Made by a program: the position numbers and the translations under genes. Source: Paraphysomonas bandaiensis (taxonomy: Eukaryota; Chrysophyceae). Taken from it: 64,000 bases of DNA. Positions 33,132 through 45,385 of this stretch are shown in pieces (position 1 is the first letter of the stretch; the number at the start of each line of letters is the position of its first letter). Location: NCBI GenBank assembly GCA_965644295.1, contig CBFFRP010000290.1:1-64000 (forward strand). The letters run 5' to 3'. The notes under the pieces were generated by a model. That model had not been told where the DNA came from and did no database searches. It saw only the letters and a program-made list of their open reading frames with translations.

Positions 33132-34468
33132 ATGTGCTGCTTCGACTGTTGCTCTTGCTGCGACCCACCAGACGAGTGGAAGATTACAGATGAAACTAGA
33201 AAGGGAGAGAGAGGAGCTGGATGGCTCTACAAGCAGGGTAAGAGTCGTGGTAATTGGTCCAAGAGATACTTCGTCCTCACTGACTACTCTCTCAAGTATT
33301 TCTCGGATGCTTCACGTACTAAGTTGAAAGGTGAAATAGTGTTGGTTGGCGCCAACTGCAAAGCTAACGATGGATTGAATAAGAAACGAAAGTATCATTT
33401 TTCTATTAATCATCCTGTATGTGGAACACGAAACTTCTACGCCATAACTAATAACCGGAAAGAACAATGGTTGAATAGGCTAACAGAGATAATTGGAGGT
33501 ATTGAAAGGAGTGGCTCTCTCTATGGATCTCTATATAAGAAAGGAGGTATTTCGAAGAATACATGGCAGGAAAGATGGTGCGTTCTTGCCGGTACAAATC
33601 TGGATTATTATGAAAATTTTGGTGACAGTTTACCGAAAGGCACAATTCGTAAGTTCGTGTACTCGGTGTGCTTTGTATAATGTGCGTATTAGCTGTACAG
33701 GGTTCTAAGGTGCGGGAGTTCTCAAGCAAGGATAAGAAATATTGCTTTGAAATAGTTGCTCAAGGAAGAAAGGGTTTGAAGAAGTACAGCTTTTTGTGCG
33801 AGACTTCTGGTACTGTATCAAAAGATTTCTTGTTTTTTGACATTAACTATACAGTGTAGGTGATCGTAAGCGCTGGATAGACCAGTTAAAGCGTGTCAGT
33901 AAAGCGGGTGCCATGGCAATCCATCTTGAGGGTGATGACGATGTCAGTAACCCTATGCAAGAGGCATCAGAGAGTGGGGGAAGCCCAGGAATGGATGACG
34001 CAGCATCCACTGCCTCTGGTGGGTCGATGGGAGACATGCAGCTGTCATATCTTCGCAAGTCTAGTAATCGCCCCCAACCCGACGGTATGGAGGGGTTTCT
34101 AATGAAGAAGAGTCCTGCACTGCTTACAGGATGGCAGAAGCGATACTTTGTCATACAGGACCCAGGAGAAATAAATTATTATATATCGGTACGTAGATGA
34201 CATAGCAGAATCATTCATTCATACTGAAATACGTTATATTTATGTACCACAGCGAGAAGACTATTTGAATGGCCACCTTCCGAAGGGTACTATTCAAATT
34301 GCAGAAGTATTGCCGGATTCGAATGGGATTGAACTCACCAATGATAAAGAGATTCGAATACATATGGGTAAAAGAACATTCCAGCTAATGGCAAAAGATA
34401 GTACAGAGGCAACATCGTGGGTTACATGTTTAACTGATTGGGTTAGCTATTTGTCATCATATGACTAG
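33132..34468 (+). CDS. Triple PH-domain protein with cysteine-rich N-terminus
   Basis: Exons 33132-33656, 33701-33809, 33860-34188 and 34253-34468 give 392 residues; the first donor could also lie six or so bases away. The N-terminus MCCFDCCSCCD is a likely palmitoylation cluster. Three PH domains follow: GWLYKQGKSRGNWSKRYFVL, then GSLYKKGGISKNTWQERWCVL, then GFLMKKSPALLTGWQKRYFVI. Each starts with the typical beta-1/beta-2 pattern, and each of the last strands is followed by a tryptophan-bearing helix (EQWLNRLTEI, RKRWIDQLKRV, TSWVTCLTDW). Lipid-anchored, phosphoinositide-binding adaptor at the plasma membrane or endosomes is the likely role. No catalytic domain is present. Confidence 0.85.
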
Positions 34469-35425
34469 CAGTACTGATTCTTCCTTGTTACTGTATAGAG
34501 CATTTTTGTCGATACATACATGACGGTAGTGGTATGCTAATATTAACATCAAGCATCTGTTACCGCCTTCTTTCTGTATGGCGTGGTATGTAGAGTGCAC
34601 TATCACACAATCAGTCGCCAGGCGCCAGGTGCCATCTAAGTATCTAAGCGTTTATGTTGCATGATGTCAACAGATTACCTGATGCACTGGTCCAACAATA
34701 CTATTGCAATAACATAATATCATTATTCAGCAGTCTAATACATGCGTATATTCTACTTTTAGTTCTAGCCATTGAGGTTACATAATCATCTATAAATCCA
34801 GATGAAGGATAAAGCGCTAGATTATTTTAGCTGGTGGGAAGCGGGGGCTGCATTGTCATTCACGAAGTATATGCAGATCAGGAATAGCTAGGGAACAATA
34901 TATTGTATTGTAATATATTTTCCCTTTCCCTGATGCAGATACCCATGTCCCATACCAATACTGGCATTGATGAAATTGATAGCCCGTGTTTAAGATATAT
35001 TAATTAAGAATTAAGAGACTACGGTATGCATAGGAGTAGCAGTTACTATGATATATTACACTATCGTAGCTTGTTCCTAAGCCCTTCTACTCAGTAGTAT
35101 ATCGTACATTCTATACTAATTCAAGTACTACTATATACATTTATTTTATATTTTATACACACACTTCGAGATCATTTTTATTTTTTATACTTATTTACTC
35201 TGTAGCTAGCACTGTAAGCTATATACAAACTAAGCTAGATCAACGGAATATAGTAAGTATTAACCATGTTCTACATACCAAGAATAACTCAAGCAACGTT
35301 ACAATTTACCACACCCTCTGTGCGATACAACCAATTCAAGGGTGCCAAAAAACAATTCTATCATTTTAAAAATGGATTTATTATTACGAACGATCGGAAA
35401 AGGCGCCCAGATGCATACAATTAGC
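34469..35425. other. Intergenic between convergent PH and RPL9 genes
   Basis: It is AT-rich with no coding-like frame or repeat that I recognise, and probably contains the 3' ends of both genes. Confidence 0.5.
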
Positions 35426-36107
35426 TTATTCCTCAATCATTGATCCCTTCTGAGACACGTAGATACCATCAAGAAACTTACGGATATCCTTGTTCTTGAC
35501 TGTGGTGGACTGCTGAATCTGTGCGCATGACAGAGACACTTTGGCAATGTCAATGCCAGAAATCTCGATCTGATCCTTAACATCGGCAGTTCTGACATAC
35601 TGCACGCCCTCAAGGAGCTCGACGCGGCGGACCTTCTTCTCGCCCAAGAAGTTGCGAATTTCAACAACTTCTTTTCCGTTGACCTGAGTGTTTGACACAT
35701 TGATGGGAAAGTGAGCATAGCAGAAACGCATCTTGTACTTGTAGCCCTTAGTCACACCAGTGATCATGTTCTCAATGTGGGAGCAGATGGTTCTAAACGA
35801 GTACGTTAAAACAACTATCACCTCTACATTGTGACCTACCTAATGGAGGCAATAGCCTCACGGTTGCCAAACCAGATGTCCAACTTGATGGAAGTACCAT
35901 CCTCTGACTTATTAAGATCCATTGCAATAAATTTGAATGATCTTCTTAAGGTGCCCAGAGGACCAGTGACGACAACATTTCTGGCTTTGACCTCAACAGT
36001 CACTGCAACAAAATAACTGCAAGTTAAATAATATCACAAAGCAGCAATCAAAGAAGAGAACCTCCAGCAGGGACGTCAATTGTCTGCGATGTGTAAATAG
36101 GCCTCAT
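35426..36107 (-). CDS. RPL9: 60S ribosomal protein L9 (uL6)
   Basis: Exons 36062-36107, 35840-36002 and 35426-35792 give 191 residues, the family's usual length. Characteristic segments are [31 protein letters not shown], the [16 protein letters not shown] block, [13 protein letters not shown] and the C-terminal [17 protein letters not shown]. It is a structural protein of the large subunit near the sarcin-ricin loop and the P stalk base. The introns (59 and 47 nt) lie early in the gene, as in many ribosomal protein genes. The start ATG at 36107 is the first in frame, and the encoded [13 protein letters not shown] matches the conserved N-terminus in spacing. Confidence 0.96.
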
Positions 36108-36410
36108 CTTCCCGTTCTTCAAATCCAATTATACTATAAACCAACCAACGCTCTGCTCTTCTCACCTTCACAGCATAACAAACACAACCAAAAACAACAC
36201 GCCACACCTCCGTGTATTTTCCATCCACCACATGGGATCTTCAAAAGACACTTCCCTGAATACTGAAATTTGTACACGAGTATTGCGTTTCGTTTCTATT
36301 GACACTATACAGTACCATATACACTGTATTCCTATGTGTGTGTCCCACCAGGTAGGTGTGTATGTAGCTATTCCTACTATGATCTGCTGCGCTATAGTAT
36401 GATGCAATGA
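36108..36410. promoter_or_regulatory. RPL9 upstream region
   Basis: About 300 bp lie before the stop of the next minus-strand gene. 36295-36370 is rich in CTATACAGTACCATATACACTG-type words, like other promoters here. Confidence 0.35.
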
Positions 36411-36997
36411 TCAGGCATATCTTATGACAGTCTCCAGAGTGTACTGCAGTTGGGAAGCCTCATTTTTGCCTTCAAATTGAAAGCAAGATTCAGAATTGCT
36501 CTGTGGTATAATCTGTGAGATAGAAAGACACAGTCAGTGCTGCAGAGACAGCGTTAGAACGATGTTTCGTGCATCTGAACTGAGGCATACATCTCGATTA
36601 TTACTTCCCTTTAAAAATTTGTCCGTCACTGGTTATGTGTTCACTATACTCACAGTTCTCATATGAATCCTTACCTTTAATTATGAAACAAGCGGCAATC
36701 GGCCCATTATTACTGTGAATGAGTAGTCGGCAGTTAATCTGGTCAGTAACTTTAAAGTAATATCACCAGATGTGACTATGAAACCATATCCGTCTACTGC
36801 ACCCGTTTTAAAGTACTTTATGACAAGACAGATGCCATTGGCTGACGGCGATTTATGCGCCGCTTACCGAAGGTAGTACTAAGGGAAATACAATGAGAAC
36901 TGGATATCTAACTTCAGGGCATGCTCAATATTATCTGATTGACATCTATACCTAAAAACAGTCAACATAAAGCGAGGCATTGGTTTTTATTAGACAT
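36411..36997 (-). CDS. Unrecognised small multi-exon gene or young pseudogene
   Basis: The clearest part is two exons, 36605-36738 and 36411-36513, that join in frame across a 91-nt GT-AG intron and read GPIAACFIIKGKDSYENCEY, HITSDGQIFKGK, LYHRAILNLAFQFEGKNEAS and end TLETVIRYA. One upstream model that keeps phase adds 36868-36923 and 36967-36997 (start MSNKNQ), for 107 residues in total. The 129-nt gap between 36739 and 36867 also looks coding (TGAVDGYGFIVTSGDITLK) in a frame one base off, so there may be an indel and a longer protein. I do not recognise the family; a small beta-rich domain is all I would infer. It lies 303 bp upstream of RPL9 on the same strand. Confidence 0.4.
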
Positions 36998-38212
36998 TTC
37001 AGCATTTAATTTAGAACTAGCTAAACAGCGAATTCTGCCACTTGTGTTGTTTTTCAGTCCTTAATCTTATGGCAGAAACTCCAGAAGTAATATATATTCC
37101 TGCCTTTTAAATTTACGTGACTTTTTTACTTAAATGATTAGTATTGCTACAATAATTTAATGTAGAGATATTATAGGGGTTATCTCTTCACATTCAAGGA
37201 CTAGTCAGTGCACTGAAACTACTCTGTATATCACCTATCACTTCTGTGGATACTCGTATGGTCATATTGTCTTTTGTTTGACCTAAAGCAAAAGAAAATA
37301 TAATCAAATATGTCGAGCTAATTTGTCATTTAGCTCATGTTTTTCTTGCACGTAAGAAGATAAATATATCATTGTCTTTTACCATTTTCAATTTAAACTC
37401 CTAATACCGAAGACTGCATTGTGCTACACCCCTGTTGAGCAGATTTGCGAAACAATTAATTGGTAATGAGCAATGAATTGGTTAGGGACATCCAACAGTA
37501 ATAAATACAACTATTAACCATGCATCTAATGATAGTTATGTAAATATTCTTTGCCTTAGTTCTATTGCTTTATCCTTTATCGAATATTTTTTTGACAATT
37601 TGACATGTTATTACTATTGTAGCTGAGATTATAGTGTATACTGTCTCTTATAGTGTCACACAATTATAATCAATACTGATAAAGAAATTGTACGTATACA
37701 TCCAAGTTCTTCAATGCTAACAGATAATAACAAAGAACAAAGATAATCGGTGCCTCGGTGCCCCATTTCGGCAGTGTGGCCATAGTCCATAGTCCATAGT
37801 GTATTAATGTAAGCTTGCTAGTACACCACATACCCATCTAGCTAGTTAGCACATTACTAGGGCACGCTCTCTGAACGGGACAATGGGTGTGTACCTATGA
37901 TCAGTAGTCAGTAGCTAGTTGCTAAACAGCTCAAGATACTAGTATCTCTATACTCTGCAGAACTAATAATTAAGGTTTACCAATAATAATTGCATTTATC
38001 TATTTTACCAGTCGAGTCATTTAAAAGTGGGTATATCTGTAGAATAGATTTATTCTCCTGTACAAGGGATCGGGTGTTATTGATATATATGATAGAAAAT
38101 GAAGAACTCTTAACGATGTAGTTTCGGTAGCTCATAGATAGGAAAGTAAGGAACAAATAAAATATATATAATGTAAAAATAGTAGTTAGTGTTATATATA
38201 ATGCACAGTGCT
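36998..38212. other. Intergenic AT-rich region with an LTR-like fragment
   Basis: There is no coding-like sequence. 37759-37883 starts TGCCCCATTTCGGC..GTGGCCATAG and ends GCACGCTCTCTGAACGGGACA, a shortened relative of the 525-bp element at 19593-20117, without a visible target duplication. Confidence 0.5.
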
Positions 38213-38362
38213 AGGGCTCACTCAAACACCTGATCCTTTGTAGTATATCCATTCCCTTATTACCTTTGAGATTCCTAAAGCTATCTAACAGCACGATTTG
38301 ACGAACAGCATCAAAAACGCCACCATTACATTCGATAAACAGTTCCTTGTTACTAGGAATTA
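38213..38362 (-). other. Coding-like segment downstream of the SNARE gene
   Basis: After an acceptor-like CCTAG at about 38362 the minus strand is open for about 48 codons (KELFIECNGGVFDAVRQ, LLDSFRNLKGNKG) to TAG. Its phase would fit as an alternative last exon of the SNARE gene, replacing the membrane anchor. It could equally be a relic. There is no family match. Confidence 0.25.
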
Positions 38363-38379
38363 GTCACTATAATACACTA

Positions 38380-38925
38380 TCACGTATAGATTACAAGAAA
38401 TATTAATATTATAAGTATAATGGTCAATATTACTATAGCCGTGAAGTATTTAGGCCCCCTATGCAATAAAGTGTAAAACAAATATAGTTCAGAGTAGAAG
38501 TATCATACCCTGATTTCTTTATTAACTGTCTTGTTTTCTCGGTAATTATGTCAGCCTGATTCTGTGCATCATCTACATCCGCATCCTACACAACAAAAGA
38601 CTTAAAACAGGACTAGTGACGGAATGCGGATAAACCATTCTGTCAAGCATCTTATTTTGTTCTTTGATTTCATTTGATATATTTAAGCTTAGCTTTCCAA
38701 GCCGTTGGATGGAAGATTCCAGAATACCAAGACTTTCATCCTGCTCTGATATCTGTGTACACATAAGACACATCCCTACACGCAGTGCAGCGGTTGATAT
38801 CGTTGCACTCATTATACCTTGCCACGAAATATTCTGCCATCTGAAGTTCTCTCGTCGTCATGATTATGATCATCGGTTGGAACACGATTGTATGAATGAT
38901 CGCTCCTGTTGCTTGTGCCCCACAT
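38380..38925 (-). CDS. Qc-type SNARE (syntaxin-8/Bet1-like), tail-anchored
   Basis: Four exons, 38818-38925, 38636-38752, 38509-38585 and 38380-38458, join in frame across GT-AG introns of 50-65 nt to give 126 residues. After a 36-residue polar N-terminus comes one SNARE helix: ESLGILESSIQRLGKLSLN, ISNEIKEQNKMLDRM with the central glutamine of the zero layer (EQN), and DADVDDAQNQADIITEKTRQ. It ends in a C-terminal membrane span (FTAIVILTIILIILIFLVIY) with no lumenal tail. The single helix, glutamine layer and short length fit Qc-SNAREs acting in endosomal or ER-Golgi fusion. No regulatory Habc domain is present. It is one of several genes here that are invisible without joining short exons. 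Confidence 0.8.
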
Positions 38926-40166
38926 CAGATATATCACACACGCTGCACTAGACAGAGACAATCCTCATTCACCAGTTGATATACACAAGACAACACGACG
39001 GGAACAGTCAATGTTAGTGGGAATAGCTGTGATAGTTTGATGTATGGAATGACAGACACATACTCGTAACACTCTCACATATTACGACTCGAGTTGGACC
39101 ATCCCGCCCGCCCCGCCATACCGACTGCTGTTGTACAGGTATACAGCAGTAGTACAGTGCATATAGTACACCAGATACATATGTACCTATGTACATACAT
39201 ATACTGCTGCAGTACGTATATATGATGTATTTGCATGAATACATCACACTGTGTGTGTCCCATATTCATGATGATCTGACTGAGATGTGATGCTGACCTA
39301 TCCGTGTACAGTGTGTCTGGATGTAGCTGCATAGGCAGATATATGTCATAAGCAGATAACGATGCCGTAACTTTCCGTGTTTTTGAAACCGATGAATACT
39401 CCAGCTCGTATCCCACTGATATGAGGAGGTGACGGGTTGGACTCTGTGATGGCAATACGAGTACAGAATTAAGTATATCTGAGAGCGAGAGACTGTCTAT
39501 AGTTAAAGAAACATCTCAATAGTATATGCGCCCTTACAAGCAGCAGTGATACACTGTCATTCAGTAGATCAGTATACAATATATACAGCTTATAATCACA
39601 AGAATAGATTCGATGGGGTGGTCATGAGTAAAGCCATAAGAACTTCAGAATTTGCCAAGAAATCAGACTACCCAAAAGCTATATAGAATCACTATGCCAA
39701 TCTCTACCCAATGTGCGCACACCATGTTTGATAGAGAACATCATTTCACTTATATATTATTCTTACACTGTTGAGGGTATTGAACACATCTTTGAATTTA
39801 ATCATTTTCTACTTAAGCCTTTCTTACTAAACCATGCTCTTTGTAGAGCACGTACAACATATGGTAAGTATCTGTTTTTCATCACATGTTCACCAGTCAA
39901 TGACATATCACCATGAATTCCTTAGTTCACTGCTACATACAATAAATTCAATTAACTTGTTGCACATCCTTATCACAATGTTTATATACCACATAGCAGA
40001 ACCTATCATTTGCGAATGATGGCTGAATCACGACCGCATAAATTACATTATACAGCAGTATTGACATATATTAATTAATTACGTTAAATACGTAAAAACA
40101 TTCAATCAAGAAGACAGCTCAATTTAAAATACAAGTGCAAGTACAAGTAAGCACAATTAAGCACAT
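38926..40166. other. SNARE upstream region and intergenic sequence
   Basis: 39110-39230 is GTAC/TATAC/CAGTAGTAC-rich, as at other gene starts. 39250-39455 is open on the minus strand but matches nothing and has no exon partners. 39600-40166 shows nothing recognisable; the last 60 bp contain CAAGTACAAGTAAGCAC repeats at the 3' end of the next gene. Confidence 0.4.
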
Positions 40167-43100
40167 CTAAGACAAAGCATATTGAAGAGCTAATATAAAG
40201 AAATCAGCACTTTTCTTGGTGATGCACAGTGGTGGCTTGACCTTCAAAACATTGCTGTAATCCCCTGTATTGTGGCATATCACTCCGAGGCTTAGAAGTC
40301 GTTCACATACATGGTATGCTAAATCTGTATTAGGCTCTTTCGTACCAGCCTTTACCAATTCGATACCTTGGTAAAGCCCATGCCCATGAATGTACCCAAC
40401 GACGGGATGTGCGCTTGCCAAATGACGAAGTTTTTCATGAATATAAGCACCTACTTCCGCCGCATTCTTCTGCAATTCATCCTCCACAATAGCATCTAGC
40501 ACAGCTATTCCAACTGCACATCCCACAGGGCTGCCTGCAGCTGATGAGAAGAAAGACCCCTCCACACCAAATTCTTCCGCCAGCTCTCGTCGGGTAACAA
40601 CAAAACCTAGTGGAAACCCATTTCCGGCCGCCTTAGCCATTGTCAGAATGTCTGGGATTACATCGTGTTCCTGAAATCCCCAAAATGATCCTCCAAGGCG
40701 CCCATATCCGACCTGCACCTCATCACAGATACATAATCCCCCCGCTCGACGAACGCAGGAATAGACATGGGACAGATATGACGTGGGCAACTCGACTCCC
40801 CCGGCATTTCCGGAGAGGGGTTCCGCTATGAATGCAGCCAACGGTGTATTATTTTTTTCCAGGAGTTCAATTTCTCTCTCCACACACTCAACATATGCTT
40901 CTACTACGTCGGAGCACTCAATCTCGGAATGTAGATCGTGTGGGCAATTCCCACGATACGAATTGGGCATGGGAACTAGGTGTACCCACGGAGGTCGAGA
41001 TCCTCTACTATTAGGGTTGTCATTCAGGGTAGTTGACACCTCATCGGACGCAGTGGTCACCCCATGATAGGCCCCCTCCAGACATATAACATCTCTGCAA
41101 AGCACAACCGGCTCGTTTGGCATCATTCGTTGCCGGCGAGCGGTGACAATTGCACGGGACATCCGCAGGGCAAGGTCAGTGGCTTCGCTGCCTGAGTTAA
41201 CGAAGAGAACACAATCCAGCCCAGTGTTGGCTGGCAGTGACGATACAATTTTGTCTGCATATTCCCCCAGTAAAGTGTAAACAAATCGAGAATTCGTGTT
41301 CAGAACATCAACCTGGCGACTCATTGCAGAGGTGACTGCCGGATGACAGTGACCCAGCACTGTGACATTATTCACCATGTCAAGGTAAGCCCTACCATGT
41401 GAATCATACATAAACTCACGCCACCCTCGCACCATTTCGGGTGGGTCCACGTAATAATGTTCCTGTACACCCGCCACATGAACAGTCCTTAGCTCAGCAG
41501 CTGATTTCCTTCTATCATCCGAAAAATCCTTGTATGACTTTCCCCATCCATCGAGAAGAAGCGACTCGGGGTTGGGACATAACGTTGACCAGAAAGGAAA
41601 CATATCCGCACTGCACATCGTTGGGGGTACAGGCCCATCTCGCACTGCGCAGGCTTGGACGTGCAAATAAGGGGGTAGCTTGATATGGTGTGAACATTCT
41701 GATGTGGTATCGTCAGATACCGGGCCAGTCACTGCAGCAAACTTTTGACCGGGACAGAGCACAGGTCCAGCTATGCCACCAGACTGTAGCAAAATCGTTA
41801 TTGTAGTAAGGAGAGATAGTCCTCGAAGATACAAAGTCACTAGTTCTCCCTCGAGTGCAATGCATGTGAATCCCTCCCCACTTTCCACCCGCAAATTGCA
41901 CGTGAAAGGGGCAGCAATCTCTGTACCAGCCGGGAGGAAAGCCTGCACACCCAGAGATATTGTGTGCGGTGGGCACAAAGAAAGTTCACGAGTGTAATGC
42001 AGCTGCGCTCGGCCGTAGCGGATGACGGCCACTGTCGGACGACATGCCTCAACTGCTGCATGAATCCTTTCAGTCAGACCCAAAGTCGCACCAACAGTTG
42101 CTGGCAACAACCAGTTGCCCTGGGTATAGAGTGCACTACTGGGAGACAGGTCCAGATCAGAGAAAGAAAATGACATGGTAGAAGCAGACTCAGATGTCGC
42201 AATAAAACTGCTCAGAAAATCACGACTATCAAGGAGAGGGGGTGGGTTGTCTACAACAAAACCTGCATCAGAATCAGAAGATGGATGCATCGCTAATGCC
42301 GCAGCCACACAGGGATCACTGGGCGGTAACCCCGAAGTTGATCGCAACGCTTCCTGTGCGAGAGAGACTTCAACCTGGGAAAGCATACGGAGGATGCGCC
42401 ATTCCATTGCAATGCCTTTGAGGTTGTATTCATTACCTGGGTCAGCTTCCAGCTCCTTCTGAATAGAAAGAATGTTCACCACACTTCTCAGCTGCAAAAG
42501 AGGCCACAGAGCCATTACTTCTGCCTCAATTAAAGGGTACGACGAGTGAAAACCTTTAAGTATAGCGCAGCATTGTAAGATAAGCTCATCTGTGTCAAAT
42601 ACATGCTCCAAGCTGCTGACCACCCCGACAGCCAGTTCGGCCACAGTCCAAGATACCATGGTGTCGCCGAAGTCAATTATGCCTCGGATAGTTGGTCGGT
42701 TAAGCACATCAGTCTGTGCCACGATATTATAGCATGCAAGATCGCCGTGAATAACTTGTTCGCGTAATGCCTCGGAGTAGAGAGCCAAAGCCACGGACGC
42801 TTCATGGACAGTTTTTCTGAGCAGGGAAGCTGCATCGATGGCGACACTACCTATTACCTCCGGGAGGAGTGATTGAATTACAGTAAGCGCTTTCCGTAAA
42901 TCCCACTGCAAATCCCGATCATGTCCCGTTCCTCCAAATGTTGAAAATGCTGAGCATACGTCGCCCATAATGACCCCGAACTGCTGTAGACTCCTTTTCG
43001 ACATATGCTTATAAGATGAGAGGATTTTTCCTTTTATGTACGTCAGAAGGCATATAAAGTGCTTGCTACCATGAATATCAACCATAATCATGACTTTATC

Positions 43101-43382
43101 TTCAGAATGAAGCACTTTCACAGGTACGGGTACGATGATGTTTGGTGTGCCGCTCAGATCATAGTACTGAGACAGGTGCACCAGAGCCGCAAACTGAAAC
43201 TCCAAATCTTCAAATATCCATGACGAGTTCAAGATCTTGAAGACAAACTCACTCCCATCTCCGCATACGAGTTTGTAGTTTAAGTCCTGACAGCTCCCCA
43301 GAGGCGATATGTCCCCCTGGAGACCATAGTGCACAAGCACAAGATCCCGCACCTCTGATATGTGACGAATAGGGGCTGTCAT
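40167..43382 (-). CDS. Fusion: APH-type kinase, M23-like region and class III aminotransferase-fold lyase
   Basis: It is an intronless frame of 1,071 residues. Residues 1-350 form an aminoglycoside-phosphotransferase/choline-kinase fold with the Brenner motif VIHGDLACYNIV (about 212) and the metal-binding IIDFGDTM (about 236). Residues 420-560 are beta-rich and resemble the degenerate M23-like region found in bacterial homologues. Residues 640-1071 are a class III PLP enzyme: GSEATDLALRMSRA, CDEVQVGYGRLG and the PLP lysine in MAKAAGNGFPLG (about 916). In animals, hydroxylysine kinase and 5-phosphohydroxylysine phospho-lyase, or ethanolamine-phosphate phospho-lyase, are separate proteins with these two folds. 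The fusion suggests that one polypeptide phosphorylates an amino alcohol and then eliminates phosphate. Lack of introns beside intron-rich neighbours hints at acquisition from bacteria. The substrate is inferred, not shown. Confidence 0.85.
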   Translation of the reverse strand: MTAPIRHISEVRDLVLVHYGLQGDISPLGSCQDLNYKLVCGDGSEFVFKILNSSWIFEDLEFQFAALVHLSQYYDLSGTPNIIVPVPVKVLHSEDKVMIMVDIHGSKHFICLLTYIKGKILSSYKHMSKRSLQQFGVIMGDVCSAFSTFGGTGHDRDLQWDLRKALTVIQSLLPEVIGSVAIDAASLLRKTVHEASVALALYSEALREQVIHGDLACYNIVAQTDVLNRPTIRGIIDFGDTMVSWTVAELAVGVVSSLEHVFDTDELILQCCAILKGFHSSYPLIEAEVMALWPLLQLRSVVNILSIQKELEADPGNEYNLKGIAMEWRILRMLSQVEVSLAQEALRSTSGLPPSDPCVAAALAMHPSSDSDAGFVVDNPPPLLDSRDFLSSFIATSESASTMSFSFSDLDLSPSSALYTQGNWLLPATVGATLGLTERIHAAVEACRPTVAVIRYGRAQLHYTRELSLCPPHTISLGVQAFLPAGTEIAAPFTCNLRVESGEGFTCIALEGELVTLYLRGLSLLTTITILLQSGGIAGPVLCPGQKFAAVTGPVSDDTTSECSHHIKLPPYLHVQACAVRDGPVPPTMCSADMFPFWSTLCPNPESLLLDGWGKSYKDFSDDRRKSAAELRTVHVAGVQEHYYVDPPEMVRGWREFMYDSHGRAYLDMVNNVTVLGHCHPAVTSAMSRQVDVLNTNSRFVYTLLGEYADKIVSSLPANTGLDCVLFVNSGSEATDLALRMSRAIVTARRQRMMPNEPVVLCRDVICLEGAYHGVTTASDEVSTTLNDNPNSRGSRPPWVHLVPMPNSYRGNCPHDLHSEIECSDVVEAYVECVEREIELLEKNNTPLAAFIAEPLSGNAGGVELPTSYLSHVYSCVRRAGGLCICDEVQVGYGRLGGSFWGFQEHDVIPDILTMAKAAGNGFPLGFVVTRRELAEEFGVEGSFFSSAAGSPVGCAVGIAVLDAIVEDELQKNAAEVGAYIHEKLRHLASAHPVVGYIHGHGLYQGIELVKAGTKEPNTDLAYHVCERLLSLGVICHNTGDYSNVLKVKPPLCITKKSADFFILALQYALS

Positions 43383-43838
43383 ACGGTCTAAGTTGGGTAG
43401 AGCGATAATGATAATACATTACGAATGAGTCGGAGGATAAGAAGGCTGTGTATGTAGATATCATTCTGGGGGAGTTGAGGACATATGAACATATGGTTCA
43501 TATATCTACAGCAGCTATACGTGTGTATGTATGTATGTATGTATGTATGTATGTATGTATGTATGTATGTATGTATGTATGTATGTATGTATGTATGTAT
43601 GTATGTATGTATGTATGTATGTATGTATGTATGTATGTATGTATGTATGTATGTATGTATGTATGTATGTATGTATGTATGTATGTATGTATGTATGTAT
43701 GTATGTATGTATGTATGTATGTACACAGAGTGGAGTGTAGAGGTGTGTTGATTGGTTTGTTTGTTTGAAAGTGAGGTATGTGAATATGGTGAGGAGTGCG
43801 TGGGGCTGTTAGTTGTATAGTTGTGTATAGTTCTCATT
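43383..43838. promoter_or_regulatory. Shared upstream region of fusion enzyme and RNF113
   Basis: 456 bp separate the divergent starts. Almost half is the tetranucleotide array described separately; the rest shows no defined element. Confidence 0.35.
43523..43724. repeat. (GTAT)n microsatellite, about 50 units
   Basis: An essentially perfect run of GTAT/ATGT tetranucleotides fills about 200 bp in the middle of the bidirectional promoter. It is open in all frames, so the long Tyr/Val/Cys/Met or His/Ile/Tyr/Thr frames through it are not genes. Confidence 0.98.
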
Positions 43839-45280
<1,442 letters not shown>

Positions 45281-45318
45281 ATTATGTGTTTATTGAAGAA
45301 ATAGTCCAACCATGTTAT

Positions 45319-45385
45319 GTGTCGGAAGAATTCATATGGATTACGCAGCGAAAATGACAAATAAACTCGAGAAATAGCTAAATTA
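45319..45385 (+). pseudogene. Relic duplicate of the RNF113 3' coding end
   Basis: TGTCGGAAGAATTCATATGG and the following 45 bp match the end of the RNF113 last exon (TGTGGGAAGAATACATTCGG at about 45200) at roughly two bases in three, with the same spacing to AAATGACAAA/AGCTGACAAA. A stop lies in frame. It starts about 40 bp after the real stop, so it is an old partial tandem duplication. Confidence 0.5.

Noticed and set aside
39250-39455. Minus-strand open stretch upstream of the SNARE gene
   Set aside because: It is open for about 70 codons but no splice partner, motif or conserved pattern supports it.
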